Shown: positions 17,308 to 26,371 of the stretch, in pieces
Numbering within the stretch: position 1 is the stretch's first letter
Layout: each line of letters opens with the position of its first letter
Source: Paracoccus hibiscisoli
Lineage (GTDB): Bacteria; Pseudomonadota; Alphaproteobacteria; Rhodobacterales; Rhodobacteraceae
Direction: 5' to 3'
Assembly: GCF_005048265.1 (NCBI RefSeq)
Contig: NZ_SUNH01000002.1
Coordinates: 53,121-117,120 of the forward strand
DNA length: 64,000 nucleotides
The notes under the pieces: generated by a model
Database searches by the model: none
What the model saw: only the letters and a program-made list of their open reading frames with translations
What the model was told of the DNA's origin: nothing
Position numbers and translations under genes: made by a program

Positions 17308-19707
17308 TTACGCGGGCACAACCGGCACCGCGTGCCAGATGTCGCGCATATATCCCCGGATCGTCCGGTCCGAAGAGAAGAACCCCGACCGCGCGATGTT
17401 CAGGCAAGCCATCCGGTCCCAACCCGCCTGATCGGCATAGGCCCGGTCCACCGCCCGCTGCGCCGTGAAATAGGCGTCGAAATCGGACGCGACCAGGAAC
17501 GGGTCGTCATTCCACGTCCGATCCAGCAGCGCGTAATAGCTTTCGGCGCGTCCGAACCGCCCTTCGGCGATCAGCTGCAGGGCGATCTTCATGTCCTCGC
17601 TGGCCTCGATGGCGCGGCGGGCATGGCCGGGGCGGGCCTTCTCAGACGCGGCCTCCTCGGCGGTCAGGCCGAACAGGAAGAAGTTCTCGGGGCCCACATG
17701 CTCTCGGATTTCCACATTGGCGCCGTCCAGCGTGCCGATGGTCAGCGCGCCGTTCATGGTGAACTTCATGTTGCCGGTGCCGGACGCCTCCTTGCCCGCG
17801 GTGCTGATCTGTTCGGACAGGTCGGCTGCGGGGATCAGATCCTCGGCCATCGAGACGTTGTAGTTCGGCGGATAGGCGATCTGCAGCAGATCGCGCGTCA
17901 CCGGGTCGCTGTTGATCGTGGCGGCCACGTCGTTGATCAGGTGGATCACCGATTTCGCCAACCAGTATCCCGGCGCGGCCTTGCCGCCAAAGATCTTGAC
18001 GCGCGGGGTCCAGTTGCCGTTCGGGTCCTCATGGATGCGGTGCCACAGCGCGATCGCCTCCAGCACGTTCAGCAGCTGGCGCTTGTATTCGTGGATGCGC
18101 TTGACCTGCACGTCAAAGATCGCGTCCGGGTCAGCCTTGACGCCCAAGCCCGCCAGCAGCCCGTCCGACAGGGCGACCTTGTTGGCGCGCTTGGCCGCGT
18201 GCAGGTGCTGCAGGAACGCAGCATCATCGGCATGCGCCTCAAGGCCCGACAGCTGGTCCAGATCGGCGGTCCAGCCGGTGCCGATGGTGTCATCCAGCAG
18301 CCGCGTCAGGCCGGGGTTCGACATGCGCAGCCAGCGGCGCGGGGTCACGCCGTTGGTCTGGTTCACGATCCGGTCGGGATGCAGCCGGTGCAGATCAGCA
18401 AAAACCGTGTCCTTGACCAGATCGGTATGCAGCGCCGACACGCCGTTCACGCGGCCTGCCATGATGAAGGCCAGCTCTCCCATATGGACCTGATCGCCAT
18501 GCACGATGCCGATATGGGCGGGGCGGTTGGTCGTCTTGCGGTGATCCTCGTCAATCATCTGGATGATCTGCATGTGGCGCGGCAGGACACGGCCCATCAG
18601 CCAGGTGGACCACCGCTCCAACGCCTCGGGCAGCAGGGTGTGGTTCGTGTAGTTCAGCGTGCGGCGCGCCAGATCCTGCGCCCGGTCGAAGGGCAGGCCG
18701 TGCACATCCATCAGCAGGCGGATCAGCTCGGGCCCCGCGATGGCGGGGTGGGTGTCGTTCAGCTGGATCGCGACCTTGTCGGGCAGCAACGCCAGATCGC
18801 CATGTTCGGCCAGGAAGCGCGCCAGGATGTCCTGCAGCGCCGCCGAGGTCAGGAAATATTCCTGCTTCAGCCGCAGCTCCTTGCCCGATTCCGTGGTGTC
18901 GTCGGGATAGAGGACGCGCGACAGCGTGCGGGCCAGTGCCTCAGGCTCCGCCGCCGCGGTGTGGTCGCCCGCGTTGAAGCGCGACAGGTCCAGCAGCGTC
19001 GTCGGCAGCGCCCCCCACAGGCGTAGGCTGTTGGCCCAATCGCCGCCCCATCCGATGACCGGCGTGTCATAGGCGCGCGCGATCACGCTTTCACCCGGAT
19101 GCCAGACGGCGCGGCCATCGACCGTGTCGACATGGCCCTTGAACCCGATCTCATAGCTGTAGTTGATGCGCACGAACTCCCACGGATGCGGCTGGTTCAG
19201 CCAATCCTCGGGGGTCTCGACCTGCTGGCCGCCCTCGAAACGCTGGCGGAACAGGCCGTGCTCATAGCGGATGCCGTAACCGAAGGCCGGGCAGGACAGC
19301 GATGACAGCGATTCCATGAAACACGCCGCCAGACGCCCCAGGCCGCCATTGCCCAGTGCCGCATCGGGCTCGTCGTCCAGGATCACCTGTTCGTCCAGCC
19401 CCAGCAGGGTCAGGGCCTCGCCCATGACGGGCTCCAGGTTCAGGTTGATGATCGCGTCGCCCAGGATGCGGCCGATCAGGAATTCCATCGACAGGTAATA
19501 GACCCGCTTGGCGCCCTGGTCGCGGGCGGCGCGGATGGCCTGGACCCAGGGGCCCACCATCAGGTCGCGCACCGTATAGCTGACGGCCAGGCGCCAGTCG
19601 AAAACGGTTGCGAATTCCGGGCCACGGCCCTGGGTGTGGGTCAGATGATGCAGGATCTGGTCGCGCAGATCCTGTGCCGTCGGTGCTTGGGTCAATTTCG
19701 GCCTCAT
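17308..19707 (-). CDS. glgP: Glycogen phosphorylase
   Basis: A 799-residue PLP-dependent GT35 enzyme that releases glucose 1-phosphate from alpha-1,4-glucan ends. The PLP-lysine region is EASGTGNMKFTMNGALTIGTLDGAN near residue 650; other family blocks are YLSMEFLIGR, NGGLGRLAACF and QLNDTHPAI. The frame extends 21 codons upstream into the amylosucrase gene; ATG 19707 is chosen because the N terminus then matches the family. It is the last gene of the operon glgB-C-A-X-amylosucrase-glgP, 13 bases after the previous stop, so synthesis and breakdown enzymes are co-transcribed. Confidence 0.96.
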   Translation of the reverse strand: MRPKLTQAPTAQDLRDQILHHLTHTQGRGPEFATVFDWRLAVSYTVRDLMVGPWVQAIRAARDQGAKRVYYLSMEFLIGRILGDAIINLNLEPVMGEALTLLGLDEQVILDDEPDAALGNGGLGRLAACFMESLSSLSCPAFGYGIRYEHGLFRQRFEGGQQVETPEDWLNQPHPWEFVRINYSYEIGFKGHVDTVDGRAVWHPGESVIARAYDTPVIGWGGDWANSLRLWGALPTTLLDLSRFNAGDHTAAAEPEALARTLSRVLYPDDTTESGKELRLKQEYFLTSAALQDILARFLAEHGDLALLPDKVAIQLNDTHPAIAGPELIRLLMDVHGLPFDRAQDLARRTLNYTNHTLLPEALERWSTWLMGRVLPRHMQIIQMIDEDHRKTTNRPAHIGIVHGDQVHMGELAFIMAGRVNGVSALHTDLVKDTVFADLHRLHPDRIVNQTNGVTPRRWLRMSNPGLTRLLDDTIGTGWTADLDQLSGLEAHADDAAFLQHLHAAKRANKVALSDGLLAGLGVKADPDAIFDVQVKRIHEYKRQLLNVLEAIALWHRIHEDPNGNWTPRVKIFGGKAAPGYWLAKSVIHLINDVAATINSDPVTRDLLQIAYPPNYNVSMAEDLIPAADLSEQISTAGKEASGTGNMKFTMNGALTIGTLDGANVEIREHVGPENFFLFGLTAEEAASEKARPGHARRAIEASEDMKIALQLIAEGRFGRAESYYALLDRTWNDDPFLVASDFDAYFTAQRAVDRAYADQAGWDRMACLNIARSGFFSSDRTIRGYMRDIWHAVPVVPA

Positions 19708-19720
19708 AAGGCAGGGTAAA

Positions 19721-21589
19721 TCAGGACATCCAGACGCGGCCATAGGGCGGCAAAGCCAGCATGTCGTCATGCAGCGTCACCGTCGCGTCGGACAGGATAT
19801 CGCGCATGTCGGTCACGCCTTGAAAGCGCATCCAATCGCCGCTGACCTGTTGCCAGCTTTCCGTGAAATTGAAAAGGCACAGAATGCCGCCCTGGGGGGC
19901 GCGGCGGGCGAATGCCAGGACGGCGGGGTTGCCGCTGTCCAGGATCTCGGTCGGGTGCCCGCCATGCAGGCGGTCGCAGGACCGGCGCGCGGCCAGGATG
20001 GCGCGGGTGCCGTGCAGCACGCGCCCCTCGGGGCTGGCAGGGTCGGCGCTGGCGCGGGCGGCACGGTCCCAGTCCATCGCGGGGCGGTTGATCCAGCGGC
20101 TGTCATGGGCATGCTCGGGAACATCCCGATAGCCGTGATCGTTCCCCATCGCCAGCTCGTCCCCCATATAGATCAATGGGATACCGCCAAAGGACGCGAT
20201 CAGCGCATGGCCCAGCAGGATGCGGTCAACGGCCCGGTCGATGGCCAGGGGATCGCCCGCGGCCAGCCCCGCCTCCAACCCCGCCAGCGCGGCAAAGCTG
20301 CCGGCGATGCGCTTGTCGCCGGTGTCCGGGTTCTGCTGGAACAGGACGCCCCGGGCAAAGCTGCCCGGAAAGCTGCCGTCGTAGAAATCCGACAGAAAGG
20401 CGCGATGCGCCGCCCCCGACAGGCCCAGGGCGCCCGCGTCCTCATCGGTGATCGCCCATCCGATGTCGTCGTGACAGCGGATATAGGTCGCATAGGTCGC
20501 GTTGGTCAGCACGGGCGGGAAATGCGTGGCCAGCACATGCGTCATCAGCCGCGTGTCGCGCGTGGCCAGGGCCGACCAGTACTGGACCATCAGGCTGTTG
20601 TGATAGCACAGGTTCCCCTCGCGCCCGTCATGCTCGCCGCGCCCGAAATAGGTCAGCATCTCGGCCGGGCCGACGATGGCCTCCTCCAGGTGGATGACGG
20701 CGCTGGCCGCGATCCGGGTGCAGGCGCGCAGCGCGCGCAGGATCATGTGCACCTCGGGCTGGCTTTGGCAGGTGGTGCCCATGCGCTTCCACATGAAGGC
20801 CACCGCGTCCAGGCGCAGCACGTCGACGCCTTTGTTGGCCAGGTTCAGCATGATCCGCACGATCTCCAGGAAGACGCGCGGATTGGCCCAGTTCAGGTCC
20901 CATTGGTGGTCGTTGAACGTGGTCCAGACCCATTTGCCGAATTCCGGGTGATGGGTGAAACTGCCCGGCGCGGTTTCGGGAAAGATCTCGATCAGGGTCT
21001 GCTCATAGGCGCGGGGCAGCGTGTCGTCGTCGAACATCAGGTACATGTCCTGGTATTCGGGATCGCCCGCCGCCGCGCGCCGCGCCCATTCGTGTTCCTG
21101 CGCGGTGTGGTTCAGCACCAGATCGACACAGAGCGACATGCCCCGGTCGCGCAGGCTGCCCGCCAGCCGCGTCAGGTCGGCCATGCGCCCGTAGGCGGGA
21201 TTGATCTGGCGGTAATCCATCACCGAATAGCCGCCGTCGCTGTCGCCCGGGCGCGGCATCAGGCAGGGCATCAGGTGGACATAGCTGATGCCCAGATCGC
21301 GCAGATAATCCAGCCGGTCATGCACCCCCGCCAGCGTCCCCGCAAAGCGGTCGATATAGAAGACATAGCCCGCCATGCCCGACCGCTGGAACCAGTCGGG
21401 TTCCAGATCGCGGGCCAGGTCCAGCCGCTTGAGGTCGGCGGGACGCGCGGCCCAGCCATCGCGCAGCGCACCGTTCAGTTCGGCGCAGAAGGCGTCGTAA
21501 TCGGGGCGGTCGCCGTACAAACGCTCCAGCATGGGCCAGAGGTCGGGGGCGCTGCGCGCCAGGCGCATGTCAAAGATCGAAGGAGTCAT
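19721..21589 (-). CDS. Amylosucrase (GH13 subfamily 4)
   Basis: A 622-residue glycoside hydrolase-13 protein. The N-terminal all-helical domain followed by a (beta/alpha)8 barrel is characteristic of amylosucrases. Motifs: DLVLNHTAQEHEWA (region I); LRLDAVAFMWKRMGTTC (nucleophile Asp; the FxWKxxGTxC continuation is typical of amylosucrase); a general-acid region HLEEAIVG; and IRCHDDIGW (transition-state Asp). The enzyme transfers glucose from sucrose to an alpha-glucan and releases fructose, so it would extend glycogen without ADP-glucose. Sucrose hydrolase or a trehalulose-forming relative is the main alternative. It sits between glgX and glgP. Confidence 0.88.
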   Translation of the reverse strand: MTPSIFDMRLARSAPDLWPMLERLYGDRPDYDAFCAELNGALRDGWAARPADLKRLDLARDLEPDWFQRSGMAGYVFYIDRFAGTLAGVHDRLDYLRDLGISYVHLMPCLMPRPGDSDGGYSVMDYRQINPAYGRMADLTRLAGSLRDRGMSLCVDLVLNHTAQEHEWARRAAAGDPEYQDMYLMFDDDTLPRAYEQTLIEIFPETAPGSFTHHPEFGKWVWTTFNDHQWDLNWANPRVFLEIVRIMLNLANKGVDVLRLDAVAFMWKRMGTTCQSQPEVHMILRALRACTRIAASAVIHLEEAIVGPAEMLTYFGRGEHDGREGNLCYHNSLMVQYWSALATRDTRLMTHVLATHFPPVLTNATYATYIRCHDDIGWAITDEDAGALGLSGAAHRAFLSDFYDGSFPGSFARGVLFQQNPDTGDKRIAGSFAALAGLEAGLAAGDPLAIDRAVDRILLGHALIASFGGIPLIYMGDELAMGNDHGYRDVPEHAHDSRWINRPAMDWDRAARASADPASPEGRVLHGTRAILAARRSCDRLHGGHPTEILDSGNPAVLAFARRAPQGGILCLFNFTESWQQVSGDWMRFQGVTDMRDILSDATVTLHDDMLALPPYGRVWMS

Positions 21590-21596
21590 GATACGC

Positions 21597-23669
21597 TCAA
21601 GAGGTCAGGACGAAGGCCGCGACACTGTCGGCGGCGATGGGTTCCAGGTCGCGGGCCGGCAGGTCCGTGTCGTCGTCGCGCGCACTGTCCAGGCGGCGGC
21701 GCCACTGGCCCTGCGGAGCCTCGGGCAGGCGGACCTGCGCCGCGGAGCCGTTGTTGAAGACCACGAAGACGGCGCCCGGCAGCGCGGCATAGGCCGGCGT
21801 GCCGGACGCCATGCGCATCTCGGCCGCCAGCAGGCGACCGTCGGGGTCGTTCCAGTCATCGGGCGACATCGCCTCGCCATCGGCCCGGCGCCAGAACAGG
21901 TCAGGCAGCCCGTCCTGTTCGCGCGGCTGGCTGTGCAGGAACCGCTTCTGCCGCAGGATCGGATGGGCGCGCCGGAACGCGATGACGCGGCGCACGAAAT
22001 CCAGGAAGGCCGGGTCCGCGCCGTCCCAATCGACCCAGCCCGTCGGATTGTCCTGGGCATAGGCGTTGTTGTTGCCGCCCTGGCTGTTGCCCAGTTCGTC
22101 CCCCGCCAGCAGCATCGGCGTGCCTTGGGACAGCATCAGCGTGGCGATCAGGTTGCGGCGGCGGCGGTCGCGGGCGGCCCGGATATCGGGGTCGTCGGTC
22201 GGCCCCTCGGCGCCCATGTTGTCGGACAGGTTGTGGTTGTGGCCGTCGCGGTTCTCCTCGCCATTGGCCTCGTTGTGCTTGTCGTTGAAGCTGACCGTAT
22301 CCATCAGTGTGAATCCGTCATGGGCGGCCACGAAATTCACCGAACTGGTCGCGGGCCGCCCGTCATGGTCGAACCGCGCGGCCGACCCCGCGACGCGCTT
22401 GGCCAGCTTGCCGATCAGGCCCGGATCGCCCCGCCAGAACCCGCGGATCTGGTCGCGATAGCGGTCGTTCCATTCCGCGAAGGGCGCGGGATAGGCGCCC
22501 AGCTGATACCCGCCCTCGCCGATGTCCCAGGGTTCGGCGATCAGCTTGACGCGGTTCAGCACGGGGTCCTGGCGGATCGCGCGGAACAGCGGCGCGTCGC
22601 GGTCGAACACGCCGCGCGTGCGCCCCAGAACCGAGGCCAGGTCGAACCGAAACCCGTCCACATGCATCACCTGCACCCAATAGCGCAGCGAATCCATCAC
22701 CAGCCGCAGCGTGAAGGGGCTGTCCAGGTTCAGCACGTTGCCGGTGCCCGCGTCGTTGACGTAATAGCGCGGATCGTCGGCCAGCCGGTAATAGGCAGCG
22801 TTGTCCAGCCCCCGGAAGGACAGGGTCGGGCCCAGCTGGTTGCCCTCGGCGGTGTGGTTGTAGACCACGTCCAGGATCACCTCGATCCCGGCCTTGTGGA
22901 ACCGGGCGACCATCTGCTGGAACTCGGCGATCTCTCCGGTCTGCATATAGCGGGGTTCGGGCGCGAAGAACCCGTAGGACATGTAGCCCCAGTAATTCGT
23001 CAGCCCCTTGTCGGTCAGGAACCGGTCATCGGCAAAGGCATGGACGGGCAGCAGCTCGATCGCGGTGACGCCAAGGCGGGTCAGGTGGTCCAGCACCGGC
23101 TCGGACGCCATGGCCAGATAGCTGCCGCGATGGGCGATGTCGGGGCGGCCGGCGGTCATGCCCTTGACATGCGCCTCGTAGATGACGGTTTCCGACAGGG
23201 GCCGGTGCAGCGGACGATCCTCGCCCCAGGCAAAGCTGGGGTCCACCACCACCGATTTCGGCATGTGCTGCGCGCTGTCGCGGCGGTCAAAGGACAGGTC
23301 GGCATCGTGATGGCCCGCCCGATATCCCATCAGCGCGTCATGCGCGCGCGGGCTGCCGGTCAGGCGTTTCGCATAGGGGTCGATCAGCAGCTTGTTGGGG
23401 TTGAAGCGGTGCCCCTCATGCGGGCGATAGGGGCCGTGCACGCGATAGCCATAGCGCTGGCCGGGGCGCAGCCCCTCGATATGACCGTGCCAGACGTGAC
23501 CGTCGCGTTCGGGCAGATCGACCCGAGTCTCTCGGTTCTTGTCGTCGAACAGGCACAGCACCACCCGGTCGGCATGCTGGGAAAAGATCGCGAAATTCAC
23601 CCCGGCCCCGTCGAACGTGGCACCCAGGGGGGTCGGATGCCCGGCGGTCATCGCGTGGCGTTGGGTCAT
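21597..23669 (-). CDS. glgX: Glycogen debranching enzyme GlgX
   Basis: A 690-residue isoamylase-type GH13 enzyme that cleaves alpha-1,6 branches from limit dextrin. An N-terminal CBM48/E-set domain (GATFDGAGVNFAIFSQHADRV) precedes the barrel. Catalytic blocks: VVYNHTAEG, GFRFDLASVLG (nucleophile Asp), LIAEPWDIG (acid Glu) and NFVAAHDGFTL (Asp). ATG 23669 overlaps the glgA stop by 4 bases; the longer frame into glgA is rejected. It prepares chains for GlgP, encoded two genes downstream. Confidence 0.96.
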   Translation of the reverse strand: MTQRHAMTAGHPTPLGATFDGAGVNFAIFSQHADRVVLCLFDDKNRETRVDLPERDGHVWHGHIEGLRPGQRYGYRVHGPYRPHEGHRFNPNKLLIDPYAKRLTGSPRAHDALMGYRAGHHDADLSFDRRDSAQHMPKSVVVDPSFAWGEDRPLHRPLSETVIYEAHVKGMTAGRPDIAHRGSYLAMASEPVLDHLTRLGVTAIELLPVHAFADDRFLTDKGLTNYWGYMSYGFFAPEPRYMQTGEIAEFQQMVARFHKAGIEVILDVVYNHTAEGNQLGPTLSFRGLDNAAYYRLADDPRYYVNDAGTGNVLNLDSPFTLRLVMDSLRYWVQVMHVDGFRFDLASVLGRTRGVFDRDAPLFRAIRQDPVLNRVKLIAEPWDIGEGGYQLGAYPAPFAEWNDRYRDQIRGFWRGDPGLIGKLAKRVAGSAARFDHDGRPATSSVNFVAAHDGFTLMDTVSFNDKHNEANGEENRDGHNHNLSDNMGAEGPTDDPDIRAARDRRRRNLIATLMLSQGTPMLLAGDELGNSQGGNNNAYAQDNPTGWVDWDGADPAFLDFVRRVIAFRRAHPILRQKRFLHSQPREQDGLPDLFWRRADGEAMSPDDWNDPDGRLLAAEMRMASGTPAYAALPGAVFVVFNNGSAAQVRLPEAPQGQWRRRLDSARDDDTDLPARDLEPIAADSVAAFVLTS

Positions 23670-25090
23670 GGGGTCTGCGTCAACCTTGCATAAAGATCGG
23701 CATAGGCGCGCGCCGATGGCGCCCATCCGACCGGATGGGCCATGGCATTGACCTGCATCCGCGTCCAGACCTCGCGGTCGGAAAACAGGCGCGTCAGCCG
23801 CATCAGCGCGCCGCGCAGCGCCACGGCTGTGACCGGGGCGAACTGGATGCCGGTCGCCACCCCGCGCGCCAGGCCCGCGGGCGAGGCGTTGATGACCGTA
23901 TCGGCCAGCCCCCCGGTCAGCGCGACCACAGGGATGGTGCCATAGCGCAACCCGTACATCTGCGTCAGCCCGCAGGGTTCGAACCGCGACGGCACCAGGA
24001 TCGCGTCGCCCCCCGCGATCAGGCGGTGGGACAGCCCCTCGTCATAGCCGATGCGCACGGCGACGTTCGGGTCGCCCGCCGCCTGCCGGAACGCCTGTTC
24101 CAGGCCCGGATCGCCAGACCCCAGAACCGCCAGCTGCCCCCCCGGGTCCAGCAGCGCGGGCAGCGTCTCAAGGACCAGGTCCAGTCCCTTCTGATGCGTC
24201 ATCCGCGACACGATCACGCAAAGCGGCCCCGCCGCCTGCGGCAGGCCCAGCTCGGCCTGCAAGGCAGTCTTGGCCGCGGCCTTGCCCGAGGGCGCGTCGA
24301 ACGCGGCGATGGCGGGGTCGGTGGCGGGGTTCCAGGCATCCTCGTCGATGCCGTTCAGGATGCCGGTCAGGTCCGCCTGCCGGTGGCGCATGACGCCGTC
24401 CAGGCCCATGCCGAATTCCGGGGTCATCAGCTCTTCGGCATAGCTGGGGGATACGGTCGTCAGCGCATCCGCCCCCATCAGCCCGGCCTTGAGCGCCGAG
24501 ATCGCGCCCCAGAACTCGTACCCCTCGCTGTAGAACCGCGCGGGGTCCAGGCGCAGCGAATGCAGCCGCCCCGGATCGGTGGACCCGGTAAAGGCGATGT
24601 TGTGGATGGTCAGCACCGTCCGCACCCCCGCCCCGCCCATGCGCGGCAGGTATTCGATCATCAGCCCCGCCTGCCAGTCGTGCCCGTGCAGCACCTGCGG
24701 GTGCCAGCCATCGGCCCCCTGAGCCGCGACATGCGCGCCCACCCAGGACAGGGCCGCAAAGCGCTCCGGGTTGTCGGGCCAGTCGCGCCCGTCCGGCCCC
24801 AGATAGGGGTTGCCCGGCCGCGCATACAGGTGGGGCGCGTCGATCACCAGCAGGTCCAGCCCCGCCGCCTGCCCCTGCAGCAGCACCGCAGGCCCGCCGA
24901 ACAGGTCGTCGAACCGGTGGACCGGGCTGGCATCGCTCAGCGCCGCCATCACCGCCGGATAGCCCGGCAGCAGGCTGCGCATCTGCACCCCGACCCCGGC
25001 CAGCGCGGCAGGCAGCGCGCCCGTCACGTCGGCCAGCCCCCCGGTCTTGACCAGCGGCGCGCATTCCGAGGCGACCGACAGCACCCGCAT
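23666..25090 (-). CDS. glgA: Glycogen synthase (ADP-glucose dependent)
   Basis: A 474-residue GT5 glycosyltransferase that adds glucose from ADP-glucose to the nonreducing end of alpha-1,4-glucan. The ADP-glucose-binding KTGGLADV motif is at residues 16-23, with EX7E-type and C-terminal PSRFEPCGLTQMYGLRYGTIPVV signatures. ATG 25090 is used; it overlaps the glgC stop by one base (TGATG). The preceding in-frame GTG would add one residue only. It acts directly after GlgC in the operon. Confidence 0.97.
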   Translation of the reverse strand: MRVLSVASECAPLVKTGGLADVTGALPAALAGVGVQMRSLLPGYPAVMAALSDASPVHRFDDLFGGPAVLLQGQAAGLDLLVIDAPHLYARPGNPYLGPDGRDWPDNPERFAALSWVGAHVAAQGADGWHPQVLHGHDWQAGLMIEYLPRMGGAGVRTVLTIHNIAFTGSTDPGRLHSLRLDPARFYSEGYEFWGAISALKAGLMGADALTTVSPSYAEELMTPEFGMGLDGVMRHRQADLTGILNGIDEDAWNPATDPAIAAFDAPSGKAAAKTALQAELGLPQAAGPLCVIVSRMTHQKGLDLVLETLPALLDPGGQLAVLGSGDPGLEQAFRQAAGDPNVAVRIGYDEGLSHRLIAGGDAILVPSRFEPCGLTQMYGLRYGTIPVVALTGGLADTVINASPAGLARGVATGIQFAPVTAVALRGALMRLTRLFSDREVWTRMQVNAMAHPVGWAPSARAYADLYARLTQTP

Positions 25091-26349
25091 CACAGCGATG
25101 CCGCCCGCCGGTCCAGCATGTCCTGGGTGATCAGGGTCACGCCGCCCTCGCTGACGCGGAACCAGCGGGCATCAACCTCGGGGTCTTCGCCGACGATCAG
25201 CCCCTCGGGGATGACCACGCCGCGGTCGATGACCACGTTGCGCAGCCGCGCGTGGCGGTGGACGGTGACATAGGGCAGCACCACCGCGTGATCCAACACC
25301 GCATAGCTGTTGGTGTGGACCTCGGTGAACAGCAGCGAATTCTTGACCTCGGTCCCCGAGATGATGCACCCCCCCGACACCATCGAGGATATCGCCATGC
25401 CCCGGCGGTCGGCCTCGTCATGGATGAACTTGGCGGGCGGCACGCTTTCGGAATAGGTCCAGATCGGCCAGTCGCGGTCCCACAGGTTCAGCTCGGGCGT
25501 GAAATCGGTCAGCGCGATATTGGCCTGCCAGAAGGCGTCGACCGTGCCCACGTCCTTCCAATAGGCCGGCGCACCCGCATCGCGGACGCAGGACGTGTCG
25601 AACCGATGCGCCATCGCCTTGCCGTTCTTGACGATGTCGGGGATCAGGTCGGTGCCGAAATCATGGCTGGAATTGTCGTCCTGCGCATCGCGCAGCAGCA
25701 GGTCGCGCAGGAATGCCCAGTTGAAGACATAGATGCCCATCGACGCCAGCGCCTTGTCCGGCGCGCCGGGCATGGCGGGCGGATCGGCGGGCTTTTCCAG
25801 GAACGACACGATGCGGCCCGTGGCATCCACGTCCATCACGCCAAAGGCGGTCGCCTCCATCCGCGGCACGGTCAGGCAGCCCACGGTGACATCCGCGCCG
25901 CTGGCCACATGCTCGCGCAGCATGATCTCATAGTCCATCTTGTAGATGTGGTCGCCCGCCAGGATGATGATGTAATCGACGTCGTAATCGTCCACGATAT
26001 CAATGTTCTGGGTCACCGCATCGGCCGTGCCGCGATACCAGTGATCCTCGGAGGTGCGCTGGCTGGCGGGCAGGATGTCCAGGAATTCGTTGCGTTCGGC
26101 CCGGAAAAAGTTCCAGCCGCGCTGGCAATGCCGGATCAGGCTGTGGGCCTTGTATTGTGTGGCCACGGCGATCTTGCGGATGCCGGAATTCATCGCGTTC
26201 GACAGGGCAAAATCGACGATGCGGGTCTTGCCGCCGAAATAGACCGCCGGTTTCACCCGCCGGTCGGTCAGCTCCTTCAGGCGGCTGCCCCGGCCCCCCG
26301 CCAGCACGAATGCCATCGCCCGGCGCGTCAGCCGTTGCGTTTCCACCAT
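25090..26349 (-). CDS. glgC: Glucose-1-phosphate adenylyltransferase
   Basis: A 419-residue ADP-glucose pyrophosphorylase that forms ADP-glucose from ATP and glucose 1-phosphate, the committed step of bacterial glycogen synthesis. The nucleotidyltransferase motif [24 protein letters not shown] is near residue 12, the substrate motif is in FLEKPADP, and the C-terminal left-handed beta-helix holds allosteric-site repeats. ATG 26349 is preferred over ATG 26367 because it has the SD GGAGAG 5-6 bases upstream and gives the canonical N terminus. The gene lies 22 bases after glgB. Confidence 0.97.
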   Translation of the reverse strand: MVETQRLTRRAMAFVLAGGRGSRLKELTDRRVKPAVYFGGKTRIVDFALSNAMNSGIRKIAVATQYKAHSLIRHCQRGWNFFRAERNEFLDILPASQRTSEDHWYRGTADAVTQNIDIVDDYDVDYIIILAGDHIYKMDYEIMLREHVASGADVTVGCLTVPRMEATAFGVMDVDATGRIVSFLEKPADPPAMPGAPDKALASMGIYVFNWAFLRDLLLRDAQDDNSSHDFGTDLIPDIVKNGKAMAHRFDTSCVRDAGAPAYWKDVGTVDAFWQANIALTDFTPELNLWDRDWPIWTYSESVPPAKFIHDEADRRGMAISSMVSGGCIISGTEVKNSLLFTEVHTNSYAVLDHAVVLPYVTVHRHARLRNVVIDRGVVIPEGLIVGEDPEVDARWFRVSEGGVTLITQDMLDRRAASL

Positions 26350-26371
26350 GGTTCTCTCCTCCCTCATATGT

